A stretch of DNA of 22,402 nt. Source: RGIG1995 sp045126815. GTDB lineage: Bacteria; Bacillota; Clostridia; Oscillospirales; CAG-272. How positions within the stretch are numbered: the stretch's first letter is position 1; each line of letters starts with the position of its first letter. The DNA is taken from the NCBI GenBank assembly GCA_045126815.1, contig JBGVPD010000003.1, forward strand, positions 1 to 22,402. The letters run 5' to 3'. The translations under genes and the position numbers were made by a program. Positions 6,066 through 15,200 of the stretch are shown piece by piece. The notes beneath the pieces were generated by a model that saw only the letters and a program-made list of their open reading frames with translations, made no database searches and was not told where the DNA came from.

Positions 6066-7043
6066 GTGGTTGTTATTAAAGAATATATTTTATCAATCGT
6101 AGAGTTGTTTAAATCTCAGCTCAAAGCGTTTTCTTTTGGCATAAACGATTTTTTTGATATACTTATCGTTTCAGTGCTTTTATACTACGTTTACAAGTTC
6201 ATCAGAGACAGACGTGCAGGAAAGCTTGCTATTGGTCTTGGTGTCATATTGCTTGTGAATGTTATCAGTGACATTTTTTCTTTGAGTGCATTAGGATTCA
6301 TAATAAGCAACTTTTTCCAAATTGGACTTTTGGCGATAGTTATTATATTTCAGCCCGAACTTAGATCTGCTTTGGAACAGGCGGGCGGTACGTCTTTAAA
6401 GGGACTTAAGAATTTAGGCGAAAAACATATAGAGAACACCGAGCAGATGATAAATGAAGTGTGTGATGCTGTGTGTGTTATGGCAAAAGATAAGACGGGA
6501 GCTTTGATAGTGTTTGAAAATCAAACCGGTCTTAACGATATCGTATCGAGCGGAACTGTTATAAATGCAGACGTTTCGTCGTTTCTTATAAGAAACATAT
6601 TTTTTGAAAACACACCTCTTCACGACGGGGCTGTCGTTATAAGAGACGGAAGAGTATGTGCTGCCGGATGCTATCTTCCTTTGTCGGATAATATGTCTAT
6701 TGCGAAAGAATTGGGCACAAGACACCGTGCGGCGATCGGAATGAGTGAAATAAGTGACGCTTTGGTTTTGGTTGTTTCTGAGGAAACGGGAATTATATCT
6801 GTTGTTACTAATGGCAATATCAAAAGAAACTTTGATTATGTCGGACTGAAAAAGGAACTTAGTCAATTCTTGAATCCCGACGAAGAAGACAGCCATAAGA
6901 TAAGATTTAACAGAATAACAAAAAAGGGACTTGAAAAGGCAGAAAAAGCGGTCACTAAAAGTAAGAAAAAGAAGAAAGAAAAGAAAAAAGAATTTTCCGA
7001 AGATGAAATTGGATTAGATTTGTTTGACGGAGATGCTGAATGA
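6066..7043 (+). CDS. cdaA: diadenylate cyclase CdaA (membrane c-di-AMP synthase)
   Basis: A 325-residue membrane enzyme that makes cyclic di-AMP from two ATP. The N-terminus has three hydrophobic segments (about 29-45, 53-70 and 75-95). The DAC domain follows (about 100-265), with LHDGAVVI (DGA at 187-189) and GTRHRAAIG (RHR at 219-221), the conserved catalytic and ATP-binding motifs. Beyond the domain is a tail of about 60 residues with a lysine cluster (about 300-319) and an acidic end, longer than the usual protein of about 270-280. The start is taken as GTG at 6066 because no ATG fits the frame; no clear ribosome site is visible, and an out-of-frame ATG sits at 6059. Its last four bases overlap cdaR (ATGA), so the two are translationally coupled. 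c-di-AMP controls potassium, turgor and cell-wall homeostasis in Firmicutes. Confidence 0.95.
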   Translation: MVVIKEYILSIVELFKSQLKAFSFGINDFFDILIVSVLLYYVYKFIRDRRAGKLAIGLGVILLVNVISDIFSLSALGFIISNFFQIGLLAIVIIFQPELRSALEQAGGTSLKGLKNLGEKHIENTEQMINEVCDAVCVMAKDKTGALIVFENQTGLNDIVSSGTVINADVSSFLIRNIFFENTPLHDGAVVIRDGRVCAAGCYLPLSDNMSIAKELGTRHRAAIGMSEISDALVLVVSEETGIISVVTNGNIKRNFDYVGLKKELSQFLNPDEEDSHKIRFNRITKKGLEKAEKAVTKSKKKKKEKKKEFSEDEIGLDLFDGDAE

Positions 7044-8302
7044 TGGAAAACGAAAAAGTTACTAATAAAAAACAAGACGGTTCTCCGTCTTCTCGTTCGC
7101 ATAGAGTTATGGATTTTATAGCGAAAATATTATGTCTTGCAATTGCTTTCTTTATTTGGTTCTATGCGATGAGCACGGATGTTGTTACTCTTGAAAGAGA
7201 TTTTACCGTATCGGTGAATTTTGAGAACGAGGTTACTTTGTTGGAAAATACAGGGTGGTCAGTTCTTTCGGGAAAGGGTAATAATATTGTCGTTACTCTT
7301 AAGGGTAAGAGGAATATCATAAACAGTATCAAAGAAGAAGATCTTTATGCTTACGTTGACGTGTCTGCAGTTGAGAGTGCAGGAAGACACGAACTTGATA
7401 TTAAACTTTCAGCACCCAGTGAATGCGAGATAGTACACACGTCGGGGGACAGCATATCGACTTATATTGACAAGAAAGTAACGAAGAACGTACCGGTTGT
7501 GTGTGAATTAGTCAATTCGTATATTGAGTCGGATTTGAAATATGAGATCGATATTATTGATGAGATATCGATTTCAGGCGCGGCATCCGAGGTTCGAAAG
7601 GTTGAGTATGCAAGAGCGGAGTTGTCTTTAGGAGAGATAAGTCAGTCGGTAAATACGACTGCTCAATTAACTCTTGTTGACGCTGAAAAAAATGAGATAC
7701 AGAGCCCGTATTTGAATATGATGACGAAGATCGTCAACGTTACGTTGCGTTTGTATGCAGAAAAAGAAGTGCCTTTGAAGGCGGATTATAAATATGGCTA
7801 CTTTAATGAAAAGAACTCCAAAATTACAATTACTCCTGCGAGTGTGACTATAAAAGGTGAGCCTTCTGTTATAAGGGGGATTGACAGAATTGTAGTTGCG
7901 ACGCTTGATGAAAAATTATTTATTGACAATACGGCAAAACAGAACGTTTCTATAGTTTCTCCCGAGGGAGCTACGATAATCAGCGGAGAGACGTCTGCTG
8001 TTATAAGTGTTGAGCATTTGTCTACTGCGGTTAAAAGATTTACTGTAGAAAATATACAGTTCCTTCAGATCGGCGGTCTTGAATATGAACTTAAGACGGA
8101 AACTTTAAATGTTGATGTAAGAGTACCCATAACGCTTTTGTCTAAGATCAAAGCCGAACATATTTCGGCAACGGTTAATATGAGCAATCATAATCCGGGT
8201 GACGGAGTGACGGTACTTCCCGTTATAATTGATTTTTCCGATGAATTTGAAGATTCGGTCTATGAGCTTGGAAATTATAATGTTACGGTAGATATTAAAT
8301 AA
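7040..8302 (+). CDS. cdaR: CdaR, YbbR-domain regulator of CdaA
   Basis: A 420-residue protein with a basic N-terminus, one membrane segment (about 25-44) and a long, beta-rich extracytoplasmic part containing YbbR-type repeats. Repeat signatures include DVSAVESAGRHELDI and the recurring pattern of conserved hydrophobic-Thr-Leu strands ending in a V-x-L position. In the family CdaR binds CdaA in the membrane and modulates c-di-AMP synthesis. The gene overlaps cdaA by four bases, the standard cdaA-cdaR arrangement; glmM, often third in this operon, is absent here and replaced by a dehydrogenase gene. A second in-frame ATG at 7043 is an equally possible start. Sequence conservation is low in this family, so the call leans on topology and neighbourhood. 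Confidence 0.88.
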   Translation: MMENEKVTNKKQDGSPSSRSHRVMDFIAKILCLAIAFFIWFYAMSTDVVTLERDFTVSVNFENEVTLLENTGWSVLSGKGNNIVVTLKGKRNIINSIKEEDLYAYVDVSAVESAGRHELDIKLSAPSECEIVHTSGDSISTYIDKKVTKNVPVVCELVNSYIESDLKYEIDIIDEISISGAASEVRKVEYARAELSLGEISQSVNTTAQLTLVDAEKNEIQSPYLNMMTKIVNVTLRLYAEKEVPLKADYKYGYFNEKNSKITITPASVTIKGEPSVIRGIDRIVVATLDEKLFIDNTAKQNVSIVSPEGATIISGETSAVISVEHLSTAVKRFTVENIQFLQIGGLEYELKTETLNVDVRVPITLLSKIKAEHISATVNMSNHNPGDGVTVLPVIIDFSDEFEDSVYELGNYNVTVDIK

Positions 8303-8318
8303 AATTTGGCAGGTTTTT

Positions 8319-9917
8319 ATGCGGATAGTATTAAGAGATATCAGATTAGGTGCCGAGTCGAGCGATTGCGATGCAGTATCTTTGGCAAAAAAACAATTGA
8401 ATAATGCGTTTGGTTCGGGCAATTATTCTGATGTATCCGTATACAGAAGATCGGTCGATGCCAGACATAAAAATAACATAACTGTCGTCTATTCTGTTTC
8501 TGCAGTCATTTTTACTTCTGAGGTATCCGAAGAAGTTTTAAAAAAAATCAATGCAACAGCGCTTGATGATGGTGAACTTGACATTGTTTACGGTGATAAA
8601 AAGATTGAAAACAGACCGTTGGTGGTAGGATTTGGACCCGCAGGAATGTTTTGTGCACTTTTACTTGCTGAAAACGGTTATAGACCTATAGTTATAGAAC
8701 GCGGCGGTGACATAGAAGAGAGAAACAGAAGTGTTTCGCAATTCAGAGAAAAAGGAATACTTAATACAGAAAGCAACGTTCAGTTCGGTGCCGGCGGTGC
8801 AGGTACTTTTTCTGACGGTAAGCTTGTAACGCGTATAAACGATAAGAAATGCAGATACGTTATTGAGACGTATCATAAATACGGCGCACCTGAAAGTATT
8901 TTAACGAATGCAAAACCGCATATAGGAACAGATAATCTTGGGAAGATAGTTACAAACATAAAAAACAGAATAATAGAATGCGGCGGAGAAGTTCTGTTTA
9001 ATACTCGTTTTGACGGATACAGAAGGATAAATAACAGTATCGTTGCCGAAACTACAAGAGGTGAATTTATAGTAAGTTCGCTTGTTCTTGCAATAGGACA
9101 CAGTGCAAGAGATACTTACAAAATTCTTGCAGAAAAAGATTTAATGATGATACCGAAGGCTTTTTCGGTAGGTGTCAGAGTTGAGCAATTGCAGGAAGAA
9201 ATAAATAATTCTATATACGGCAAATATTCTTCAAAACTTGGAAATGCCGAGTATAATTTTTCATACCGTAACGGAGACCGCGCGGTATATACGTTTTGTA
9301 TGTGTCCCGGAGGCCACGTCTGCGAGGCGGCGTCCGAAGAGGATACGGTTGTTGTTAACGGAATGAGTAATTACAAGAGAGACGGGAAAAATTCAAACGC
9401 CGCTCTTGTTGTATCCCTTTTGCCTGAAGACGTAGGAAACGGTCTTTTTGATGGAATGAATTTTCAGAGACATCTGGAAAAGAAAGCCTTTACTATGGGT
9501 GGTGGAGATTATTCAGCTCCTATACAGACTGTGGGCGATTATTTAAATAAAAAGACGGGAACAAAACCCACGCGTATAATACCCAGTTATATGAACGGCG
9601 AAAGAAACGCTCTTTGTGATTTAAACGAATTGTTCCCAAAGTATATAAATTCATTTTTAGCCGAAGGTCTTGTCAGATTTGACAGGAAGGTAAAAGGCTA
9701 TGCGCCGAGTGATGCTGTTATGACGGCAGTGGAGACAAGGACGTCGTCACCCTTGAGAATTGTCAGAGGCGATATGATGTTTTCTTTAACGGATGAGAAC
9801 ATATACCCTTGCGGAGAGGGAGCCGGATATGCCGGTGGAATAACGAGTGCCTCTGTTGACGGAATAAGAACGGCGTTAAAGATAATGGAGAAATATAAGC
9901 CTTTTAAGGATAACTGA
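8319..9917 (+). CDS. FAD-dependent dehydrogenase (COG2509-like)
   Basis: A 532-residue flavoprotein. A non-FAD N-terminal domain (about 1-95) precedes the Rossmann FAD motif VVGFGPAGMFCALLLAE (GFGPAG at 104-109). Then come GGAGTFSDGKL (about 165), an internal IGHSARDTY segment, GGGDYSAPIQTVGDYL and the C-terminal flavin-binding GEGAGYAGGITSASVDGI. These are marks of the widespread but uncharacterised FAD-dependent dehydrogenase family found in many anaerobes. The cofactor is clear; the substrate and electron partner are unknown. It starts 16 bases after cdaR with a GGCAGG site. It is followed after two bases by an RseC-like membrane protein, so the pair is cotranscribed and may act together in electron transfer. 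No signal peptide is present, so it should be cytoplasmic. Confidence 0.88.
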   Translation: MRIVLRDIRLGAESSDCDAVSLAKKQLNNAFGSGNYSDVSVYRRSVDARHKNNITVVYSVSAVIFTSEVSEEVLKKINATALDDGELDIVYGDKKIENRPLVVGFGPAGMFCALLLAENGYRPIVIERGGDIEERNRSVSQFREKGILNTESNVQFGAGGAGTFSDGKLVTRINDKKCRYVIETYHKYGAPESILTNAKPHIGTDNLGKIVTNIKNRIIECGGEVLFNTRFDGYRRINNSIVAETTRGEFIVSSLVLAIGHSARDTYKILAEKDLMMIPKAFSVGVRVEQLQEEINNSIYGKYSSKLGNAEYNFSYRNGDRAVYTFCMCPGGHVCEAASEEDTVVVNGMSNYKRDGKNSNAALVVSLLPEDVGNGLFDGMNFQRHLEKKAFTMGGGDYSAPIQTVGDYLNKKTGTKPTRIIPSYMNGERNALCDLNELFPKYINSFLAEGLVRFDRKVKGYAPSDAVMTAVETRTSSPLRIVRGDMMFSLTDENIYPCGEGAGYAGGITSASVDGIRTALKIMEKYKPFKDN

Positions 9918-9919
9918 TT

Positions 9920-10321
9920 ATGAAGCAAATCGGAAAAGTAGTTGAATGTGACGGAATTGTTGCAAAAATAGAATGTGAAAGAAAATCTGCGTGCGATATG
10001 TGTGAGAATGCATCGCACTGTAATGAGAAATGTAAGATCGTTTACGCAACTGCGCTTAATTATATAAATGCATCTGAAGGTGATATGGTTGAAATTGAGA
10101 CTGATACTTTAAATGTTCTGAAAAATGCATTTCTAGTGTTTATATTACCTATATTTACAGCAATATTATCGTATTTTGCGGCAGACAGATTTTTTGGAGA
10201 AGGCGTTGCCGTTATGTTTACTTTTGCTGTACTCGTATTCTCAATGATATTGTTTAGTTTTTTGCTGAACAAGTCTCAAAAGACAAAGATCGTCAGCAAG
10301 ATTGTGAGAATACTTAACTAA
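9920..10321 (+). CDS. RseC/MucC-like membrane protein with Cys cluster
   Basis: A 133-residue protein. A soluble N-terminal part of about 65 residues has cysteines at 10, 19, 25, 28, 34 and 38, including CDMC and a CNEKC-like ending, in the arrangement of RseC/RsxC-associated proteins that could hold a metal or iron-sulfur centre. Two membrane helices follow (about 67-87 and 94-116), then a short basic tail. In proteobacteria RseC relatives belong to the SoxR-reducing Rsx system or regulate sigma-E; in Clostridia they are called SoxR-reducing RseC family proteins and their role is unclear. Here it follows a flavoprotein gene by two bases rather than an rnf/rsx operon. The length matches the family. 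Confidence 0.8.
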   Translation: MKQIGKVVECDGIVAKIECERKSACDMCENASHCNEKCKIVYATALNYINASEGDMVEIETDTLNVLKNAFLVFILPIFTAILSYFAADRFFGEGVAVMFTFAVLVFSMILFSFLLNKSQKTKIVSKIVRILN

Positions 10322-10354
10322 TTATCGTAAAAAAATGAAAGTGAGATATAAAAG

Positions 10355-12505
10355 ATGGTGAAAAAGAAAGAGTGGCATATAAAAAGCAGTACTGCTGAGT
10401 ATATGTCAGAAATTAAGGAGATATCTGAAAAATTGGGTATAAAGCTCCTGACTGCAAAACTGCTCTATAACAGAGGATATACAACTCCTCAAAAGGCCGA
10501 AAAATTTATAAGGAACGAGGATATAATGTTTCACGATCCTTTTTTGTTGGCTGATATGGATAAGGCGGTTGACAGAATAATTGATGCTTTGAATAACAAT
10601 GAAAAGATCGTTATTTACGGCGACTATGATGTTGACGGTGTTACTTCCGTAAGCATTTTGTATTTGTACTTAAAAGAAAAAGGAGCGGACGTAAGTTTTT
10701 ATATTCCAAGCAGAACCGGTGAAGGATATGGTATAAATCCGTCTGCTATTGAATGCTTGGCTCAAAAAGAGACGAAGCTTCTTATAACTGTTGATACGGG
10801 TATAACTGCGGTAGAAGAAACCGAATACGCAAAGAGTTTGGGACTCGATGTGTTGATAACCGATCATCATGAGTGTCAGAGCGAATTACCAAAAGCTTGC
10901 GCTATTGTTAACCCCAGAAGAGCTGATTGTCAGTATCCTTTTAAGGAACTTGCAGGGGTAGGGGTTGTATTTAAACTCCTTTGTTCTTTGGAGTATACAT
11001 ATTGCAAGAAAAATAATATCGAAAAAGATTGGCTTAAATATATATGTGATACGTACGGAGACATAGTTGCAATAGGAACTGTTGCAGACGTTATGCCTTT
11101 GGTGGATGAAAACCGTTTGATCGTAAGCCGAGGATTAAAACTGATAGAAGTAAACAAACGTCCCGGCATTGAGGCTTTACTTGAATTATCGGGAGCTGTA
11201 TCAACTTCAAAATTCAACGGTCAGAAGAAAAAACGCAGAATAACTTCAACTCTTATCAGTTATGTTATTGCTCCCAGAATTAATGCAGCGGGAAGAATAA
11301 GTGACGCAACAAGAGCTGTGGACTTGTTTTTATGCGATACGAAAGCCGAAGCTTTTGAAATAGCTGAAGAATTGTGCGAAACGAACCGTACTCGCCAAGC
11401 CGAAGAAAATAAAATAATAGAACAGGCATACGAGAAAATTAAGACGGAGCATGATTTTGAAAACGATAAGGTTATAGTGTTAGCTGAAGATAATTGGCAT
11501 AACGGAGCTATAGGAATCGTAGCTTCAAGAATAACCGAGAAATATAATCTTCCTTCAATTTTGATTTCGTTCGACGGAAACGTTAGTAAGGGTTCGGGCA
11601 GAAGTATAAAAGGTCTTAACCTTGTTGAAGCGTTGGGATATTGTTCTGATTTATTGATAAAATACGGCGGACACGAGTTGGCTGCAGGTCTTTCGATCGA
11701 CAGAGAAAACCTGTCTAGTTTTAAACAACGTATAAACGATTATTCAAGAACACATCTTAATGCTGAAAATATGGTAACTCAGATCGATATAGATGCAGAA
11801 ATCGAAGAGGGAGATATAAGCATTGAAAATGCCGAAGAGCTCTTTTTACTTGAACCTTTCGGTATATCAAATCCCGTGCCGATCTTCGCTTTGAAAGATG
11901 CTGTTATAACTGATGCTATGTCTATAGGTTCAAACAGACATTCGAAATTTACGTTCAAGAAGGGTAACAAGACTGTAAGCGCATTGTGCTTCGGTAAAAA
12001 TCCTTCTGAACTTAATTTGTTTGTCGGCGATACCGTTGATGCAGTATTTAACCTTGACGTTAATGAGTATATGGGAAACAGAAACGTTCAGTTGACTTTG
12101 CGCGACGTTGTACCGGGTGAAAAAACTAAGGCTTTACGTTTAAAGAAGATGGCAGAATATAATGAGATCAGAGAAGAAAAAAGAATGATCGAAGCCGACG
12201 AGAGAATTGTTCCTACAAGAGACGACTTTATTAATGTTTATTATACCATTCAAAGAGAGCTGAGACAGGGAAATGAAAATATTTCAATCGCCTTGTTGGA
12301 GAAGGCTGTGAGAGGAATGGGCTATGTAAAGATAAGATTTATAATGGATATACTCAAGGAGACGAATGTATTTATAATTGAATGTAAAGATGGGGTTGAA
12401 GATGAATACATTATAAAACCCAGCACTATAGTTAACAAGATCAATCTTGAGAAGTCTACTATTTTGAAATGGCTCAAGAGCAGAGAAATAAAAGCTAAAA
12501 ATTAA
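10355..12505 (+). CDS. recJ: single-stranded-DNA-specific exonuclease RecJ
   Basis: A 716-residue 5'-to-3' single-strand exonuclease for recombination, mismatch and base-excision repair. The DHH domain shows IYGDYDVDGVTS (DYDVDG at 90-95), LITVDTGI, LITDHHE (DHH at 170-172), NPRRADC, KELAGVGV and VADVMPL, the manganese-binding motifs. The DHHA1 domain shows GSGRSIKG (about 411) and KYGGHELAAGLSI (about 435). An OB-like nucleic-acid-binding part (about 470-570) and a Firmicute-type C-terminal extension (about 590-716) complete it. The length is usual for Clostridia. The start has only a weak site (GTGAG), 33 bases after the RseC-like gene. It lies 22 bases before rel; recJ next to relA is common in Firmicutes. 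Confidence 0.96.
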   Translation: MVKKKEWHIKSSTAEYMSEIKEISEKLGIKLLTAKLLYNRGYTTPQKAEKFIRNEDIMFHDPFLLADMDKAVDRIIDALNNNEKIVIYGDYDVDGVTSVSILYLYLKEKGADVSFYIPSRTGEGYGINPSAIECLAQKETKLLITVDTGITAVEETEYAKSLGLDVLITDHHECQSELPKACAIVNPRRADCQYPFKELAGVGVVFKLLCSLEYTYCKKNNIEKDWLKYICDTYGDIVAIGTVADVMPLVDENRLIVSRGLKLIEVNKRPGIEALLELSGAVSTSKFNGQKKKRRITSTLISYVIAPRINAAGRISDATRAVDLFLCDTKAEAFEIAEELCETNRTRQAEENKIIEQAYEKIKTEHDFENDKVIVLAEDNWHNGAIGIVASRITEKYNLPSILISFDGNVSKGSGRSIKGLNLVEALGYCSDLLIKYGGHELAAGLSIDRENLSSFKQRINDYSRTHLNAENMVTQIDIDAEIEEGDISIENAEELFLLEPFGISNPVPIFALKDAVITDAMSIGSNRHSKFTFKKGNKTVSALCFGKNPSELNLFVGDTVDAVFNLDVNEYMGNRNVQLTLRDVVPGEKTKALRLKKMAEYNEIREEKRMIEADERIVPTRDDFINVYYTIQRELRQGNENISIALLEKAVRGMGYVKIRFIMDILKETNVFIIECKDGVEDEYIIKPSTIVNKINLEKSTILKWLKSREIKAKN

Positions 12506-12527
12506 CGACAGAGATTAAGGGGATAAA

Positions 12528-14720
12528 ATGTATTCCGATATTCAAAAGCTTATCACGATGCTTGAAAAGACGAATAAGCATTATGATATAGAAAAAATAA
12601 AAAGAGCATATTTGTTGGCGAAGAAACTCCACGACGGTCAGTTTAGAGAAAGTGGAGAGCCTTATGTTTCGCATCCGATTGCGGTAGCTGAAATAGTTGC
12701 GAAACTTGAACTTGATACTGATTCAATATGTGCTGCGCTTTTACACGATACGGTAGAAGATTGCGGCGTTGATATAAAGGATATTGAAAAAGAGTTTGGT
12801 AACGAGACTGCTATACTTGTAGACGGATTGACTAAGCTTGTACGAATTCCTTTTGAGGATAAAGAAGAAGAGCACATGGAGAATTTACGAAAGATGTTTC
12901 TTGCTATGTCAAGAGATATCAGAGTTATATTCATAAAGCTGTGTGACAGACTTCATAATATGCGTACGCTTTCTGCAAAACCGCCTAAAAAGCAGAGGAT
13001 AACTGCACTTGAAACTATGTACGTTTATGCACCTCTTGCTCACAGACTTGGTATGCAAAAGATAAATCACGAGCTGGAAAATATTTCTTTAGCTTATCTT
13101 GATCCGATAGGGTATGAAGAGATAAACCAAAGTATACAGAAGAAATACGGACAGAATAAGGATTTTCTTGACAGAGCTCGTAATTATATAGCAGAAAAGC
13201 TTACAGAAAACGGTATTAAGTTTACGCTTGACGGCAGGGTAAAATCAGTATACAGCACTTACAAAAAGATGTTTGAACACAATAAGCAGTTTGACGAGAT
13301 ATACGATTTTTATGCTTTGCGTGTTATTGTTGATACCGAACTTGAATGTTATACGGTATTAGGTATTATTCACGATATGTTCAAGTCAATACCGGGAAGG
13401 TTCAAGGATTATATTTCGACACCGAAGCCTAACCTTTATCGTTCGCTTCATACGACTGTAATAGGCAGAGACGGCGTACCTTTTGAGGTTCAGATAAGAA
13501 CGTGGAATATGCATCAGGTGGCAGAATACGGTATTGCTGCGCACTGGAAGTATAAGACGGGCGAAAAGAGCAAAGAAGATATCGACGAAAAGCTTAACTG
13601 GATAGCCAAGATAATAGAAAGTCAGGATTATTCGGGCGACTCAGACGAATTTATGGATATGCTTAAGATTGACATATTCCATGATGAAACGTTTGTGTTT
13701 ACTCCAAAGGGCGATGTTATAACTCTTCCTTACGGTTCAACAGTAATAGACTTTGCGTATGCAATTCACTCTGCGGTTGGTAATAAGATGGTCGGCGCTA
13801 AGATAAACGGAGCAATTGTTCCGATAGACCGCGTTCCGAAGAACGGAGAGATTGTTGAGATACTGACTTCGTCGGGTGCAAAAGGGCCGAGCAGAGACTG
13901 GTTGAACATTGTAAAGACGTCTGAAGCAAGAACCAAGATAAGACAGTGGTTTAAGAAAGAGCGTAAGGCGGAAAATATAATAGTCGGAAGAGCTGAGATC
14001 GAGAAAGAATTCAGAAAATACGACAGATATTATACCGAAGCTCAGCGCGACGAAGTGTTGACGAACGTTTCAAGCAGGTTAGGCGTTCAGTCGCTTGAAG
14101 ATTTTTACAATACTATCGGTTACGGCGGATTAAGTATTTCAAAGATTGAGAAAAAGCTCCGCGACGAATTTGACAGAGTTGTAAAAGAGGACGAAGCTTC
14201 CAAAGATAAGTTTGATATTTCCAAAATTCAGACGAAAAAGGTTCGCAAGAATACAGGTGGCGTAATAGTTGACGGAATAGACGACTGTCAGGTTAAGTTT
14301 TCGAAGTGTTGTAATCCTTTGCCGGGAGATTCGATTATTGGTTTTATAACAAAGGGTTACGGTATATCCATACACAAACGTGACTGTCCCAACGTAGAAT
14401 CCAACATTATAAAAGAAGAATATAACGATCGTTGGGTAAGCGCATACTGGGATATGTCGTCGATGACACAGCGAGGCGGACTGTTTGAGGCTGTTTTGAA
14501 GATCTATGCAACAAACAGTATGACACTTCTTGCGGATATAACTACTATTTTGGCTGAAATGAAAGTTACTCTTATGCAGATCAATACACAAGCAAAACCC
14601 GATGACGAGATAATAATCAACATTGTGGTTGGCTGTAAAGATCTTGACCATTATAAATCCATTGTGTCAAGACTTAAATCTGTTAAGAGTGTAAGAGATA
14701 TTGTAAGAGGATATACCTGA
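12528..14720 (+). CDS. relA: bifunctional (p)ppGpp synthetase/hydrolase Rel
   Basis: A 730-residue stringent-response enzyme. The HD hydrolase domain is complete (H49 in YVSHPIAVA; LLHDTVEDCG with HD at 73-74). The synthetase domain carries the RFKDYISTPKPNLYRSLHT block (about 290-308). Its RFKD motif is the RXKD signature of bifunctional Rel, as opposed to the EXDD of RelA-only synthetases. A TGS domain follows (about 383-445, FVFTPKGDVITLPYGST), then the Cys/His-containing zinc-finger-like domain (KCCNPLPGD to HKRDCPN, about 585-625) and a C-terminal ACT domain (about 655-728). It makes and breaks (p)ppGpp in response to uncharged tRNA at the ribosome. A strong AAGGGG site supports the start. 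It sits in the classic recJ-rel-dtd order. Confidence 0.97.
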   Translation: MYSDIQKLITMLEKTNKHYDIEKIKRAYLLAKKLHDGQFRESGEPYVSHPIAVAEIVAKLELDTDSICAALLHDTVEDCGVDIKDIEKEFGNETAILVDGLTKLVRIPFEDKEEEHMENLRKMFLAMSRDIRVIFIKLCDRLHNMRTLSAKPPKKQRITALETMYVYAPLAHRLGMQKINHELENISLAYLDPIGYEEINQSIQKKYGQNKDFLDRARNYIAEKLTENGIKFTLDGRVKSVYSTYKKMFEHNKQFDEIYDFYALRVIVDTELECYTVLGIIHDMFKSIPGRFKDYISTPKPNLYRSLHTTVIGRDGVPFEVQIRTWNMHQVAEYGIAAHWKYKTGEKSKEDIDEKLNWIAKIIESQDYSGDSDEFMDMLKIDIFHDETFVFTPKGDVITLPYGSTVIDFAYAIHSAVGNKMVGAKINGAIVPIDRVPKNGEIVEILTSSGAKGPSRDWLNIVKTSEARTKIRQWFKKERKAENIIVGRAEIEKEFRKYDRYYTEAQRDEVLTNVSSRLGVQSLEDFYNTIGYGGLSISKIEKKLRDEFDRVVKEDEASKDKFDISKIQTKKVRKNTGGVIVDGIDDCQVKFSKCCNPLPGDSIIGFITKGYGISIHKRDCPNVESNIIKEEYNDRWVSAYWDMSSMTQRGGLFEAVLKIYATNSMTLLADITTILAEMKVTLMQINTQAKPDDEIIINIVVGCKDLDHYKSIVSRLKSVKSVRDIVRGYT

Positions 14721-14736
14721 TAAAAAAGAGGATAGT

Positions 14737-15198
14737 ATGAGAATAGTTATTCAGAGAGTTTCCGAAGCAGCTGTTACCGTAGACGGAGTAATAACAGGGG
14801 AAATAGGTAAAGGATTTTTGCTTTTGATCGGCGTGTCAAAGGGAGATACGGCAAACGAAGCTGTTATTATGGCTGAGAAGATCAGTAAGATGCGTATATT
14901 TGAAGATGAAAACGAAAAGATGAATTTATCACTTTTTGATGTAGGAGGCTCTGTTTTAGCTGTTTCTCAGTTTACTTTATGTGCCGATTGCAGACGCGGA
15001 AACAGACCGGATTATTTCAATGCAGCACCTCCAAGCGAGGCGAATGAGTTGTATGAATTATTCTGTGAAGAAATGAAAAAGAAGAATATTACCGTTGAAA
15101 AAGGTGTATTCGGCGCAGATATGAAGGTAAGCCTTTTGAATGATGGTCCTGTTACCATCGTTTTAGATAGTGAAGATTTGAAAAAAAGCAGGAAATAA
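14737..15198 (+). CDS. dtd: D-aminoacyl-tRNA deacylase
   Basis: A 153-residue protein that hydrolyses D-aminoacyl-tRNAs (and Gly-tRNA-Ala), keeping D-amino acids out of translation. It begins MRIVIQRVSEAAVTVDG. It shows the catalytic SQFTLCAD region, the RRGNRPDYFNAAPP loop, VEKGVFGADMKVSL, and the GPVT motif near the C-terminus (NDGPVTIVLDS), whose cis-Gly-Pro gives chiral proofreading. The length is standard. It follows rel by 16 bases with a GAGG site and ends two bases before hemZ. The rel-dtd pairing is conserved in Firmicutes. Confidence 0.97.
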   Translation: MRIVIQRVSEAAVTVDGVITGEIGKGFLLLIGVSKGDTANEAVIMAEKISKMRIFEDENEKMNLSLFDVGGSVLAVSQFTLCADCRRGNRPDYFNAAPPSEANELYELFCEEMKKKNITVEKGVFGADMKVSLLNDGPVTIVLDSEDLKKSRK

Positions 15199-15200
15199 AA

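Noticed and set aside
6414..7102. Antisense frames across cdaA and the cdaR start (79 and 160 codons).
   Set aside because: They lie opposite well-supported coding sequence, and the lysine-rich tail read backwards explains the Phe-rich translation.
14139..14651. A 170-codon antisense frame within the rel gene.
   Set aside because: It covers the zinc-finger and ACT region of an intact Rel, with no start signals or recognisable domain.
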